A stretch of DNA of 64,000 bases, taken from NCBI GenBank assembly GCA_021234155.1, contig JAJEKV010000039.1:12152840-12216839 (forward strand). The letters run 5' to 3'. Under the pieces are notes generated by a model that ran no database searches, had not been told where the DNA came from, and saw only the letters and a list, made by a program, of their open reading frames with translations. Source of the DNA: Isoetes taiwanensis. Taxonomy: Eukaryota > Streptophyta > Lycopodiopsida > Isoetales > Isoetaceae. Below are positions 11,881-24,293 of this stretch, piece after piece; position 1 is the first letter of the stretch; the number at the start of each line of letters is the position of its first letter. Both the position numbers and the translations under genes were made by a program.

Positions 11881-12790
11881 AGAAAACTAACCTAAAACAA
11901 AATCCAAAAAGTTTCCCACACATTGGAAAAACCAAATTTAAACAATAGGATTAGTTCATTAAACTATTTAATGACTAAATATCTAGTTAATTAGTAGTAA
12001 TTGGAATAAATTGACCCATGGGGTAAAGCCACCTGGACCAACTCGATTGGCCGAGGCGACTTACCCATTTGGGATGTATTCAAGTGGTTCTCCAACTCAA
12101 TTCTGGCCCAATTCGACTTGGTAGAGTTGGAGAATGAGCAGTTGCTTGTTCTTACCTGTCCAGCTAGCCAACCATGGAACCCCTCGGGGATAATGGATAA
12201 AGCCAAGACATCGGTTAGTTTCTAGATAGGGGGGTAGAGACCTAAAGGCCATCTAGTAGTAGATATGCTCCTAGCTAGAATCCTTTAAATCCCATTAAAT
12301 GTGGCCTGTGCATAAGAGCCCACCTGGCTGTGGAAGCTATGTTGTGATTGAGCACCATATAACGGGTACCTTGGTGAAGCGAGGATGGAGCCTTGCTGAG
12401 CGCGGCTACTAGGGCTCCTACAGTGTGCTAGGCTTATAGTCAATCACTGAGTGTGGGCCAGGTATGGGTGTGACATCCCCCTGGGTCGCAGAGTCAGTCC
12501 CGAAAGGACGACCTGGGCTCGATAGATGCGGTGAGCCGACCTATGGATTTTGGGGGATTAAGTCGGGTAAGGATGGGCACTGTGGTGACACGATCCTCTA
12601 GTACACCCAGGGAACCATTGTGCCCAGGGAAGGGACTCCTCCCTAACCTGCCTCATCGGACTGGGGAGATGTAACTCGGAGTAGTCTCATAGGGTGAATC
12701 CATGAGATTGCATCTCCGAAAGGCTATAATCATGCCATAGCATGTCTCAGCCTATCTGCAAAGTGTGCACAGTGTTAAGACTATAGAATG
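11880..12790 (+). repeat. Diverged LTR fragment of the same family as the 24-kb element
   Basis: The order of blocks matches the LTRs at 24885-27040 and 47378-48958: ggggggtagagacct, tatgctcctag, gcggcctgtgca-like ggcctgtgcataagag, a gtgaag...gggtatgggt segment, cacccagggaaccattgtg, cctgcctcatcggac, the ggctata...gccatagcatg box and tctgcaaagtgtgcacag (near 12756). Divergence is clearly greater than between the two LTRs of the 24-kb element, so this is an older insertion or solo fragment. No coding sequence is associated. Confidence 0.75.
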
Positions 12791-13255
12791 TTCATGTCTT
12801 AACATAAAGGAGCATATTACAAAATACATTAGGGAAAAGTATGGACTATTATTTTAATGGTTCATAATATCTCATGCAAGCTCGGATATGATCGGGCCAC
12901 GAGATGACCACAACTAGAAAGCTCGACATTTAAGCAGAACGGGATTAGAAATAGCTTGGCTCCACAAAATGGACGAGGCCTGAGCTATCGATTGTACATA
13001 ACAACGAGAATGATTGAATAGAATCCAGGTTGGATGAGCAGTCTGAAGTTCGGCCTCCGACACTAAAAGGATCACTGTTCATATAGTTATATTGAAGTCA
13101 CTATTCATTCGACCATTGAGATTAGTTCGGGTATTAAATTGAAATTGTGGTTGACATTCCAAAGGTTGAGTAGTAGTTGTGTTACGAAAGTGTACTAGGT
13201 GCTGGAAAGTGTACTAAGTGTATTAGGATTACTAGAAAGCTCAATTTCCCTATAG

Positions 13256-13790
13256 TGGTATCAGAGCAAGCAGGATATCAACCCAATTTGGTGCAACTCT
13301 TCTGAACTCCATAGATGTGTTTAAAGAAAGGAAGGATTCCAGACATGGAAGGAACAGATGAAATAAGTGGTTGTCTTTGAAAAATTATGGAGTCTTATTG
13401 AGCCACAGGAGCAATCTACAAAGAGCAGTACAACAGTGCAAACTGGACCAAAGGCAATGGGAGATGAAGTATCTAGTAGCTCTTCTGGGAAAGGTGCAAA
13501 GTAAGTTCTTCCTCAAAAGCTGTTAGTTCTGAAAATGCTGAACTTAGAGTTACGTAAGCCAGAGCCATCATAATGTGCAAAGTAGCACCCAGTATTATTA
13601 TTAAAATTAGAGGGCTCACTCTTAAGGATATGTGAAAGTACCTTATAAAAACCTTCCAGGAAAAGAATTCGTCCAAAATTGATGTCCTTAAGAAGGAATT
13701 GAGAATGCCTAACTATAACGGAAAGATGGATGTGACAGAGTTGTTTGCAAAATCTGTCTTAATTTGTGCAGATCTAGAAGCAGCAGTGCT
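13256..13790 (+). pseudogene. Ty1/copia relic: primer binding site and broken gag
   Basis: TGGTATCAGAGC at 13256-13267 is the initiator-Met-tRNA primer binding site of plant LTR elements, so an LTR should end just before it (about 12800-13250, poorly delimited). Downstream, a gag-like translation is visible across frames: FQTWKEQMK, FEKLWSLIEP, SSSGKGAK, then the ...LRMPNYNGKMDVTELF-like segment near 13700. It is interrupted by stops and then broken at about 13790 by the hairpin-rich segment. It is a dead element. Confidence 0.65.
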
Positions 13791-14480
13791 CGAGATGCAA
13801 ATGGCGCCGTGGCGTTATTTGCGTCCTCAAGGTGCCAATTTTTATTTTATTTTTTAAGCATGCCGAGAATGCAAATGGCATGGCACCATTTGCATCCTCA
13901 AGGTCTATTTTTTATTTTAGTTCATAGCATGCTGAGGATGCAAATGGCACCATTTGCATCCCCAACACACATTTGCTATACTATACCAAATGCATGCTGG
14001 TGAATGCAAATGGCGCCAGCATGCATTTGGTAAAGCGGACCATGCCGAGGATGCACGCTGGGGTGCCGGGAGGGGCATGTATACCCCCAAATGCTGCCAT
14101 CGAGCTATTTGGGGCTCCAAATGGCTTCATGGTGGCATTTGGAGGGTGCCAGCGGGGGCAAGTATACACCCCAAATGGCGTCTGGAGCTATTTGAAGCCC
14201 CCAAATGGCTCCATGGTGCCATTTTGGGAGTGTCAACGGGGGCAAGTATACATATGAATGAATGGCTCCATGAGGCATTTGGGGAGTGCGAATGCATGTG
14301 ATGGAGGAAATATCCTCCATCACATTCCTCCATCACATGTACACCTGCTCCCCTTGGCACTCCCCAAATGGCTCCATATGGCGCCATTTGGGGAGTGCCA
14401 GTAGGAGCAGGTATACATGTGATGGAGGAAATGGCACTGTAGTTGGGTTGTCTTAGAGGGAAAATGGCGCCATGACACCA
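13780..14480. repeat. Foldback-rich segment built on an ATGCAAATGGCGCC-like motif
   Basis: The motif caaatggc(g/t)cc and its reverse complement gg(c/a)gccatttg recur many times in both orientations. The strongest structure is an inverted repeat with 46-bp arms, 14326-14371 and 14384-14429, around a 12-base loop with only a few mismatches. A nearly adjacent perfect palindrome (gatggaggaaatatcctccatc) spans about 14300-14321. The segment interrupts a copia gag, as a foldback or MITE-type insertion would. The short open frames on both strands here are by-products of the repeats. Confidence 0.75.
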
Positions 14481-15832
14481 TTTTCATGGCGCTGCTTTTC
14501 CCTTTCGACCCAATTGTGACATTTCATGTCAGAAATAACGCCATTTTCATGTATTTTTTGCTTGTTTTTTGGTTTTTGTATGCAGGTTTCATAGCAACAG
14601 TATAGAGGTCAGGAAATCTGTGGTGCTATCTATTGAACTTCCAATCCTATGCTGGTCACAGATAACATTGATGAAGTGGTAGGTGCACTTATTCAGTTGC
14701 CAAAGCAGGATGTAAGACCGGTTGAGACAGGTTTTCTAAATATTCATGTATATTACAAACATATGTATACTACTCACATGTATCAACACCTGCAGAAGGT
14801 CTATAAGTCTATTCATGTGTCTTACATACATATGTATGATTCACGGTGTCATACCCGTGTACCTAACACCTGCAAAAGGTCTACAGTAAAAAAAATTCCA
14901 ATTCACTGAAAATTTTCCCAATATAATGAAATTGGCTTAGATGTACATTCTTTTATTGGTGCTACCTTCAATAATTGTACTTTTCTTCAGGTCCTCATTC
15001 TAAATGCTCTAGTTCCTTACTTGGACAAGGGAAAAACCATTTCAAATTTTTCCAACTGATGAGCTATTGTTTGCCAAACAGTGTTTATGAAACTTTGCCT
15101 TTCAAATTTGCCAAAAAGATCTTAACTTTGAAAGTATGCAAGTGTTTTTACACTGTGCAAGAGGCATTCTAATGTTTCATGCACTGTAATTTTGTATCCA
15201 TTGAATCTATAATGAGAAAACAATTGACAGTTTACCAATTTCAGAGTTTACAGGTTAACAATTAACAGTAAGATTATAGCTTAACAATTATAAGAGTTTA
15301 CCTATGATTAAATGGCGAAGCTCTAAACGGCCTCACCAACAAGCTGAAAACCAAAATATTACCTAAAGTAAACAAATGCTAAAAAATCGAGGAAATCGAG
15401 GAATTTCTATGATCGGGAGTCTACAGGAGGTCTTCTCGCAGATTATGGGAATGAGCCCTGTCGTCTACTGGCCTTGAGGGTTTATTGCCTATAACCTGCT
15501 TGAGGGGAGGGTTAACCTCCTCTTCACCTTCCAAATATTATGATATCTTTTAAATTAAAAGTTAGATCATCAGTAGGTTTCCCAATGAGTTTTGGGGATT
15601 TTGTTTTATTTTTTAAAGGAAATGGTGTCAGCCGTCAGATGCGTCTTGTTTTTGCAATGGTTTGTTTTTTGGACGATGGGATTTCCTAGCCCTACAGTTG
15701 TCGACGACCTGGTTCTTAGGCGACAAAAGCATGCCCGGTGCGTGGTCGGTCAGCGCATGGTGATCTGCACATGGTTTTCGGATTAGAGAGCGCCTCATCA
15801 ACAAGGTCTCCTGTAGGTACGTTTTCATCGTT
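14481..15832. other. Stretch without a recognised gene
   Basis: A short plus-strand open region near 14649-14750 (MLVTDNIDEVVGALIQLPKQ) looks protein-like but matches nothing I know and ends quickly. The blocks at about 14755-14800 and 14815-14870 (tatgtata, caacacctgcagaaggtcta / aacacctgcaaaaggtctac) are a diverged direct repeat. Otherwise AT-rich non-coding sequence. Confidence 0.35.
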
Positions 15833-16411
15833 TTGAAGGGTTTAACTAGGATGTCTGCTTTAGATTTTTGCATGTCTGCTTCAGATTTTTGCTTGGACGA
15901 GGAAGGACGCCCGCCTGAGAGTAGCTCAGCTGCTGCATCCAGGTGCATCAGGGATTCGATTAGGCTAGACTGTGGCACAATTTTTTGCAGAAGCAGCTTT
16001 GTTGAGGTGCCATCTGAGCCCTCTGTTGCTTTGAAAATCCGAGAGCAGGATGAGAAGGCGGGGAACCGTGTTCTCTCGACAGGCACTCTTGTGGAGGTGC
16101 CCTTACAAATTTGCCAGAACAGGCTGCATCTTCTTGCAGATGCATGCGACGCTAGTGCACATGCTCTTGGAAAGAGATGCGGGCTTGAGCCAGATGCTGC
16201 TCTGAAGATTTTGGAGCAGGATGGGAGGCAAAAAAAAAAAAAAGAGGCAAAGGTGAACATAAATGAAGAATTGTGTTGTACTGCACAGGCAAAACATCCT
16301 CCTTCATGCAAGCCGCTTTCACCATGGCAGGAAATAGAGGATTGCTACCTTGGGCTATATACTTACAAGAATGCTCTCCACTCGTCTTTACACACTGTCA
16401 ATGGCACCTAA
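15833..16411 (+). other. 192-codon open frame of unknown status
   Basis: The frame opens with MKGLTRMSALDFCMSASDFC, contains two similar blocks (SSFVEVPSEPSVALKIREQD and, later, ALKILEQDGRQ), and includes a 13-base A run at about 16231-16243 that encodes a lysine stretch. The opposite strand is also open for 227 codons over 15628-16311, so openness alone proves little. I recognise no domain. It could be a small lineage-specific gene, a relic or chance. Confidence 0.15.
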
Positions 16412-16879
16412 ATTATGAATAGGCTGCTTCATAGCTAAGAAGCTATAACGAAGATTCTGCAGAAGCTATGTACATATTGTCTGTGGAATTTGGGTTATGA
16501 ATGGATGTTGCAGATGTTGCTTCAATGTTGCTTGTTGGTTAACCAGTGTTTACGTATACATTGTCTATTGAATCTGGATTATGATTGCATCTTACAAATG
16601 TTGCTTTTGTTGGCAACTTGCATGTGCACAACACACAGTTGCTCTTTAATTTCATTCAACGACACGGCTCACAATTTAATTGCGAGGTCTATGGCCTTGT
16701 TGTGTAGCTCACGTTTTTTTAGATTTTTTTTATGAACCTATTAGAGTTATGAACCCATAGGACGCGTCGGAAGACCGAGTAGGTAGGAAGATCGTCATAA
16801 CACATTGGCAAGGTGCCGGGTGGCAGTAGAATTCTAGTTGTCGAATTTTAATCTTAACACAAACGAATACCACGAGGTC

Positions 16880-18865
16880 ATGTCAGACATTACAGACGCT
16901 CGTCTCTCTCGCATCGAAGCTGCCATACGACTTATCCCGGACTTCCCAAAGCCAGGTTTGTCTCTTCTTTGGTCTGACTGTGATCTCAACTATCCCTCTG
17001 CCCCTTTCGTAGTTCTGACTATATTCTAAAACGAAAGGATGCAGACCTCTTATATGCATATTTCATACACAAAAATGAGCTATGTAGCCTAATGATTGGA
17101 GATTTTTTTTCCTCCTAGACTGTATGCTCCATATTAATTTCATCAAGAAAAATATTAATTTTAAGGTTGGTCAGTTATTTCATTTTCTTTCTGCTGTATA
17201 TTGACCAAGGATTACAAAACAAGTTTCTTTGGTTTCTTCAAATATGGATCTTGCCCGCAAGCATAGTCTGCTTGTGTCTCTTGCATTTTCTTAGCAATGT
17301 GAAAGAGTCTTCATTCAGCAAGAAGCCGTAAAAGATTTTTGGTGTACTGGATAACAAGGCTTAGTGTGAGAGATTTGGGTCAAGGTAGTGTGAGAGATTT
17401 GCCACAGAAGGTATTTTTTAATGTTGGCTGCAAGCTACTGTATTAGAGATTTCAAAAACATACGCCTCCTCAAGCTCCACTTATGAGTTCCATATTGTGT
17501 AAATATTAGATCGTTTCCTATCTTATCAGTATAGCATATTCAAAGTTTACCAAACAATAAGTGAACCTTGAGGTAACCCTATATTGGTTTTACATGCCTG
17601 ATGTCAAAATTATATATTTTTTATCTCGTAATGGATGTGCTCAATTTCAAACTGAGTCACGCTGAGCAGTAAAGCATTCTTCGGTGCAGTTCTAGAGGCT
17701 CTAATTTAGGGCGTTGGCACAGAACATCAAGATCCAAGAGCCTAATTAGCTCTGAACTATTTTTTAAACCTTTCAGAAAAGAGCAAGAACAAGCTAAGGA
17801 ATTCAGCTGGTAGTAGAACTGAACTGAATTTTTCTCAATATACATTGTTACTGCTGAGATTCGATACATATTCATTTATGTAAGAAAGATCACCATAAAC
17901 AGTGTTCTTCGAGATGTCAACTGACATAATCGAAGGTTATTGTTATGTGTTAGAAGGTGACATATTGGGCTGCTACTGGGAGAAACTGCTCATTGGAGTA
18001 GCCCATATATGTCCATCTATTGACAAGATTGCAAAATTCAGGAATACTTTTCTATGATGTGACAACGTTGTTCCTTGATCACAAGGCTTTCAAATATTGT
18101 ATTGACATCTTCGTGGAGAGATACAAAGACATGAGCATTGACAGTGTTGTAGGTAATTATTGACATCTTTGCAATTTGTTTCTTTGAAATTGTCGAGTTC
18201 TTCTGAAGATAAGTTTCTGCAGGTATTGAAGCGCGCGGGTTCATCTTTGGGGCACCTCTTGCTTTAGGCTTAGGGGCCAAGTTTGTTCCCCTGAGAAAGG
18301 CTGGGAAGTTGCCAGGTAAAGCTTTACAGCAGAGAGATAGCTCCAACACATCCTTTTTTGGTGACTTTGGTTGTTTGGACTAAAAGGTGAAATCATAAGC
18401 GAGGAGTACACAAAGGAATATGGTAACGATCGGCTAGAGATGCATGTTGATGCTGTGCAGCCTAAAGAACGCGTTATCATAATTGATGATCTCATTGCAA
18501 CTGGTGGATCTTTTGGAGCGGCCATTAGGTTGCTTGGTATCTGCCGCTTGCTCATCTTTTTTAGAGTTCAATGCATTTAATCAGAACATGATATGTCATT
18601 ACATGCAGAAAGGGTTAAGGCAGAAGTGGTAGAGTGTTCTTGTGTTCTAAGATTGGTGGACCCCAAGGTAATATATGTCCCTATGTAAGATGATGTCATC
18701 TTCAAACTTTTTGCAATTCAGACATCAATAAGATTCTTTCTGCTCTTTAAGTTTGCGCAGGCAAGTACCAGTTTAGGAGGCAAGCCATTGTTTATCTTGC
18801 TTCCACAACCTACAAGAGCAAAGGCAAATGGGCATGCTTCAGAGATCTGCATTGGACATGCATAA
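16880..18865 (+). CDS. APT: Adenine phosphoribosyltransferase (APRT), six exons
   Basis: APRT condenses adenine with PRPP to give AMP, salvaging purine bases; plant forms also act on cytokinin bases. Exons 16880-16955, 18042-18152, 18223-18315, 18387-18536, 18609-18667 and 18761-18865 all join in phase at GT-AG borders and encode 197 aa, close to the usual 180-190. The product starts [20 protein letters not shown] and shows [29 protein letters not shown] and the PRPP-binding signature [13 protein letters not shown] at about residues 123-135. The ATG at 16880 is the first in frame. Intron 1 is about 1.1 kb; the others are 70-93 bp except intron 4 at 72 bp. No frameshift or stop interrupts it, so it looks functional. 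Cytosolic location is inferred from the lack of a long N-terminal extension. Confidence 0.93.
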
Positions 18866-19719
18866 GGTTAAAAAGTTTAGTTATCCATGGTGTATCAATG
18901 TCTGAATAACATTATCAACGTCCTTTAACCAGATATGCCATATGAGTTTTCCAGGACCAGGATAATTTGTTGGAAAATGGTCTACCAAAAAGAGCATGTT
19001 GCAATATGGAAGGCAAGGGGTTTAGGCTGGCATGAATGCCTGGGAACTACTGGATTCTGGAGTTCAAGTCAATTTTTAGTGCTTTTGTGGTCCCATGAAT
19101 CATGCATTGACAACTGCAGATACGCCCCCCCTGCATTTGAGCGACGATCTTCGCCACAGATTATAAAATCCAATGGCTGTGATCTTTCTATAGAATCTGC
19201 AATCTAGCCTAATCAGCCTTTCATTTGAATTTATGTCTATTTCTGTTTTCGGAAAACTTTGCTAGCAGCAGTCTTGAAAAGAGTTCAGAATTCTACTATA
19301 CCTTCTTCACAAAACTTCTAAGAGGAATAACTTGTGGTAGGATCAAAGTTCTAACACAATGTATACAAGTTCCTCAATTTTTGTTGATGTTTATGAAAAT
19401 GTACTTCGGCCTTTTTTCCTTACGATTGTTTAAACAACTTGAACGTGTTTAGAGTTTCGGAGTTGAGTTTGTAATCAACTTTTGCATATATGGCCAAGTA
19501 TATGCTTCATTATCGCTTTGGGTGTCTAAAAATTATTTGGGGCCATTGGATGCTGGCATATGCCACAGCATATGCCATGGGGCGAATTTGGAGCCCTCAA
19601 ACGCAAGTCAAGATGGGGTCAAAACCCCCATCTTTGACTTACCCCTAAGATTCAACTAAACCATTGAATAAATACAATATCTCGAAATTAGCACATTGAC
19701 CAAATAAAAAAATATGAGC
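18866..19719. other. 3' flank of APRT, no further gene
   Basis: No supported coding region. Frames of 90 codons or fewer lack motifs. Some of this is probably the APRT 3' untranslated region. Confidence 0.4.
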
Positions 19720-19795
19720 CTGGGGAGTCGAACCCCAGTAGAAGTTCCGACGCTCATCCATGCTCAACAACATGCTCAACAACACCATCAATTGG
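19720..19795 (-). repeat. tRNA-like (SINE-like) fragment
   Basis: On the minus strand a B box GGGGTTCGACT (19736-19726), inside a GGGGTTCGACTCCCC T-arm-like palindrome, follows an A-box-like GATGGTGTTGTTGAGCATG (19789-19771). The spacing is that of an internal RNA polymerase III promoter. The acceptor and anticodon arms do not pair well, so it is not a functional tRNA; a SINE head or tRNA pseudogene fits better. Confidence 0.45.
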
Positions 19796-20148
19796 GCGTT
19801 TCCCTAAGAGCTCCATGGAGACAAATAGTGATGTAAAGGCGAAAACAAGCAGAGAGCTCCATGGAGACCCAAGAAGCAAGGCTTCTGAAACAAGCTGCGA
19901 AGTTTCTGAAGCAAAACCATGGGAAAACCGTGCCAAAACCTCAAGACCTGTTCAAAAGTGTAACCAGCAAGACCTGCGGGAAGAGCTCATATCCAGATCT
20001 GTCAAACTAGTTAAGATTATGTGCTTGCCCCAGCGAAACCCCAACAAAACAAGTACCTGCACAATAAAGAAGAAAAGCTAGTGCAATGACCAAAATTTTA
20101 ATCACAAATCGCCGGATTTAACAAGGTTGGGCCCCTAAACAGGTTTTC

Positions 20149-20465
20149 GCCGCCTTCCTAATGCGCCCGGCTTCTGGAACAACAAAAAAAGAAAGAAACT
20201 ACAGAAAGAAAGATATAGCTATGGCTTCCGGCAAAGGCCTGGCCGCCTCCACAGGAGCTGTCGCCGCCTTTCTAATGCGCCCGGCTTCTGGAACAACAAA
20301 AATAGAAAGAAACTAACAGAAAGAAAGATATAGCTATGGCTTCCGGCAAAGGCCTGGCCGCCTCCACAGCAGCTATCGCCGCCTTCCTACTCAAAACGTA
20401 ACAACAAAGATAGGAAAAAAAAATACAGAAAGAAAGAACAACAAAAATAGAAAGAAAGAAAGAAT
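20149..20465. repeat. 114-bp tandem repeat, two copies plus a partial third
   Basis: The unit starting gccgccttcctaatgcgccc and running through ggcaaaggcctggccgcctc repeats at 20149-20262 and 20263-20378; a shortened third copy follows from 20379 and fades into an A/G-rich (gaaagaaa) tract. It lies in non-coding DNA. Confidence 0.9.
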
Positions 20466-20989
20466 CCACTATGCCAGCGTCAGCAAACTACGTATTTTCA
20501 TACGAATACACCAAAATATCTTTGACAATCTTATGTAATAAATGTACGCTTTCTGATTTCGGCCACATTATTGGTTGACATGTCTAAGCATTGGTGAACT
20601 GGTAAGAAACTAACTAAAATTGTTTATCTTTTTATTGTAAATATTAGAAGCTAAGCGACTTGCTATTGTAAAAGCTAACCACATCTAATCCACAAAATGG
20701 ATGAATGCCTCCTTGCACCAAACTGAGGGGCCTTATGAACGCAAAATGACGAGCCGAGGGGCCTCGGAGGACGTCTCTTCGGCGGTGCCATACTCGGACC
20801 TCCACCTCGCAAAAAATAAGGGATAAAAAAGAAAGGGGGGCAATTTTGATCCCCCATTCCATGTTGTGGTTGCGTGGCCATTGGTCCCCCATTCTGATGT
20901 GGCTGGTGACCCGCTCCTGGCTCCGCCGGTCGTGGGGCCTCACTGGCCCACACCGGAATGGGGTCCCAATGGCCATGCCCCCATACATC
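20466..20989. other. Stretch without a supported gene
   Basis: Two overlapping minus-strand open frames of about 110 codons cover 20644-21004, but they are in different frames, are Arg/Pro/Gly-rich and carry no family motif. I treat them as chance frames in a GC-richer patch. Confidence 0.3.
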
Positions 20990-21600
20990 ATGTCCCAAGG
21001 TCACCTTGCCACATATCTACAGCTTAATTTTCTAGCTATTGAGGTAACTCAGATTACCCAGATGTCTCCTCATGGATATAGTGAAGCAGATCAAAGCCAC
21101 TGGGTTCGTTACAAAATTTGATTGTCCTAAAGTAGGGAAAGAAATAAAATGATACAATTGTGAAGAATCCTCTCGAGGGGGAAATGCTAGAGAAAGGTGA
21201 AGGTTTGGAAAAGGAGATCCGATGTCTACCATAGTGAAGGTAGCAAGAGAAGCACAAGCAAAAACTAAGGGAGAAATTGATGATCTTGTAGAGGTAAATG
21301 TCCCAAAAACTTTATCTGTTTCTAAAGGAATTTAAGGAGAAGTTAGCAAAGAAGTCTAGTTTCATACAACTAGGAAATGGACAATCACAAAGAGTTGAAG
21401 AGCCTGGCTTTTGGAGCTATTTGATCTCGAAGGAGAACCAGTAGATCTGAAAAATGTCTTATTGTGTGTTCCATCAATTGTAAGGAACCTCATTTCAGGA
21501 GCACAATTAGTAGATCTCAGTTATAACAAACTTCAGTGTAAAATTCTGCTTAATGAAATTAAAGTTCTTGGCAAAACGTATTGGAAACTTGTTTAGTTTT
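20990..21600 (+). pseudogene. Ty1/copia relic, end of gag to start of integrase region
   Basis: Reading across frames gives a zinc-knuckle-like remnant near 21123, then a protease/pre-integrase stretch (LCVPSIVRNLISGAQLVDLS, about 21460-21520) in which VPSI-xx-NLIS-xx-QL is the hallmark of copia polyproteins between protease and integrase. Frameshifts and stops break it. The element is dead and has no LTR that I can define. Confidence 0.6.
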
Positions 21601-21666
21601 AAAATGGTTTTGAGAATGCACATGTTTGTTCCATTAATGTAGTAACTATATGTACAAGAAATTTAT

Positions 21667-21688
21667 CGCGGCGGCCAAGGCCGCCGCG
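21667..21688. repeat. Perfect GC palindrome
   Basis: cgcggcggcc (21667-21676), a 2-base spacer and ggccgccgcg (21679-21688) form a perfect 10-bp stem, strikingly GC-rich in AT-rich surroundings. Function unknown. Confidence 0.85.
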
Positions 21689-22288
21689 AACATTTCTTTT
21701 GTCCAACTTGATGCAAAGGAATGGTTAGAAAATATGGTGTATCTTAAATGACTATTTGCACATGACCTAGAAATCAAGGGAATATTCCCAACCTCTACGT
21801 TCGAAGATATTATGTACCTTAAAGACTTGCCACACGGGCTTTGTTCCTTCAAGCAACCCAGAAACTTAATTGAGAATCTTTAATGTTCATAAACCTATTT
21901 GCAAATGTGACATCTAATGAATACTCTATCCCCTTTTCAAACAAACTTGACTCTAGAAATGCTCAAATCGCCTAAGGGTGAGAATGGGTGCATTCTCACC
22001 CGTGGTTAAGTTAAATTATGATTTTTAAACAGAATAGACATTCACACCACTAGTTAAGTTCGCATATAGTTAAGAAATTCAGTTAAGAATTAGTTTAATC
22101 TTTTTAACCAAAAACGTAATCTAGATAAGTTTTAAGTATTAGACAGGTGAGAATCTGGATTTTTGTGAAGTTAGTACCCAATTATAGTTAATTTAGCTAC
22201 TGGTGCGGATGTACCCTCACATTAAAGAGGGGTCTCACATCTCTGCAACCTATATCAGGCTTTTCCCCCTCTCGAGAATGTTGCAAAT

Positions 22289-22346
22289 TAACTTTAACCA
22301 ACACCTCCAAGGGAAAGTAACTTTAACCACCACCTCCAAGGGAAAG
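22289..22346. repeat. 29-bp tandem duplication
   Basis: taactttaaccaacacctcc... is repeated once with a single change (aac to acc) at an offset of 29 bases. Local slippage product. Confidence 0.85.
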
Positions 22347-24293
22347 GTATGAGGAACTGAAGTAGATATAGCAATGGTAGAAAGAAACCGAGTAACAGTT
22401 GAGAGAGATAAGATTGAATTGTTGAAGTTTTTTTTTTCCTTCCTCATCCATTTCTGAAACCTTAAATCCTCCTGCAACACGACCATTCCAGTTCAAGACC
22501 AACCAAGTCTATATTCCCTATTAGAGTACCGTATATTCCTGTTGAGATTTTTATTTCTTTGGCGGCTCATACATTTGAAGAATGCTGCTCATATTCAAAT
22601 GGAAAATATGTTCAATATCCTACATTGTATTCTATCTATCCATGACGTGCTTCAATAAGCTTGGTGTCGCGGAGCTGCATATGTTGTACATGCATGGAAT
22701 CTATATATCGTGCATGCATGGCTTTCACATGCAAGATCTGCAAGTCAGCAAAACGACTAAATCAATCTTCTACAAAAGTTCAAATAAAACAAAAATAAGA
22801 TTTATGGTCCATATTGTAATAGAAATACGAGGGAAATTAGAAAAAAGAAGTTGCCTGCTCTACCTAGCAAGCTTCCTTGAAATACAACTTCGTAAAACGA
22901 GCTTCCTGCTGTAGTGCACCCCATGGCTTAAGGATAAGGCAATTCCAAAGCTCTTTAGAAGCTTGGCTGACTTAATGCATAAGACGTGGTTATCCATATA
23001 AAGGACATCCCAAACGACCTATATACAACATTATAACACAGCAAAGGTACTCAAATATTGTTGTAGTTGATAGAATGCTGGCAAATGATATTACTTAAAC
23101 GTCTGAAGCGTGAGTGATTTCACAGGAGGTGCCAAGTGGGTGTTCTGGTAGTAATGCTGGATCGAATTCTGGAGCTACTGCGAGAAAGGTTTCAGATACG
23201 TTTGTGCTAGGTAAATTCGTTCTACCATATTTTCTGAAGTAGGATGCAAGACATCTGATTTATGTGCAAATATATCCAATGATACAGTTAAGCTGGGATC
23301 TGAATGTGAGCCATTGTGAGGCTTTAAGGAATGATTACTTTGGGGAGTTGAAATCGTAGGGGTTACATAAACGACAACTTTAGTTCATCTAGGATTTCCA
23401 CATTCTGCAATTGTGTAGGAGCAGTGGGTAGGACCATCTGAGATACATGTACATTACCACTTCATGAGCTGTAGACTGGAAATACTGTAGCTAATCTACA
23501 TCCACCAGGGTATTATACCCAGTATTAGAACAAATTCCTTATATGAGTTGTTCTTTAATGGGGCTTTGCTTAAGATGAGATGAGTTGTGAGATGCCATCA
23601 CGTCTATGGGGCTTTGCTTAAGATTGCATCGCTTCATTACATTTTGAATATCATTGTCTGCAATAAACAATATTGAGCTGAGCGGATACATTCCTGCCAG
23701 TCTCAAATTCCTGCAAGGCAACTCCTCATGTGGTTCCATACTGGATTTCTTATGCATGTACCTGCTCCTTAATTTCCTAAAATTACATCTGGAGGATGCA
23801 ATATCTAAGGACCACAATTGAAAGCATTGGGATGCTTGGATATCATGACTTTGAGTTTCTCAACTTCAACACCTTTGACTTCATATCAGGTGCAGGTACA
23901 GGTCAGTATCACATCCCTTAAATCTTCCCTTCCTTCCTGACAGTCATCCTTGAAGTGCTTCTGTTATTGCACATTCTCAGCCTCTATCTATCTATTAAGA
24001 ATGATATTTCTTCGTCATCAATTTTACAATGAAATAGAGCATACCATTCAAGTTCATACGTATCGGAATCAATGGCTAGACTGGCCCCTATAGAAAAGAT
24101 CCCTGTAAAATAAGAAAGAATTGTTATGTGGTTGTCAATACAGCAAGCAATATTTGAGGGATATATGGTGTGAACCATTTAATCACATCGTTTCAGTCCC
24201 GCAATTCTGCTACACAAACTGAAAATGACGCATTACAGCTTCCCAAATGGTCACATCAATGAATGAGCCATTCTTCAGCAACATCCCATGAAC

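Larger units (their letters stand above)
21601..24290. other. Intergenic repeat-poor stretch, no gene identified
   Basis: No supported gene. It contains a GC-rich perfect palindrome (21667-21688), a 29-bp tandem duplication (22289-22346) and some exon-like scraps, for example an open piece ending in a GTAAAT donor near 23212, that match nothing I recognise. Confidence 0.35.

Noticed and set aside
14326-14429. MicroRNA precursor
   Set aside because: The hairpin is of plausible size, but it is embedded in a field of the same inverted motif and without small-RNA data a foldback element is the simpler reading. Kept as a repeat and a finding.
15628-16311. 227-codon minus-strand open frame
   Set aside because: It overlaps a plus-strand open frame over the same bases. 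Composition is Ser/Lys-rich without motifs, and a poly-T run codes its Phe stretch. Probably chance.
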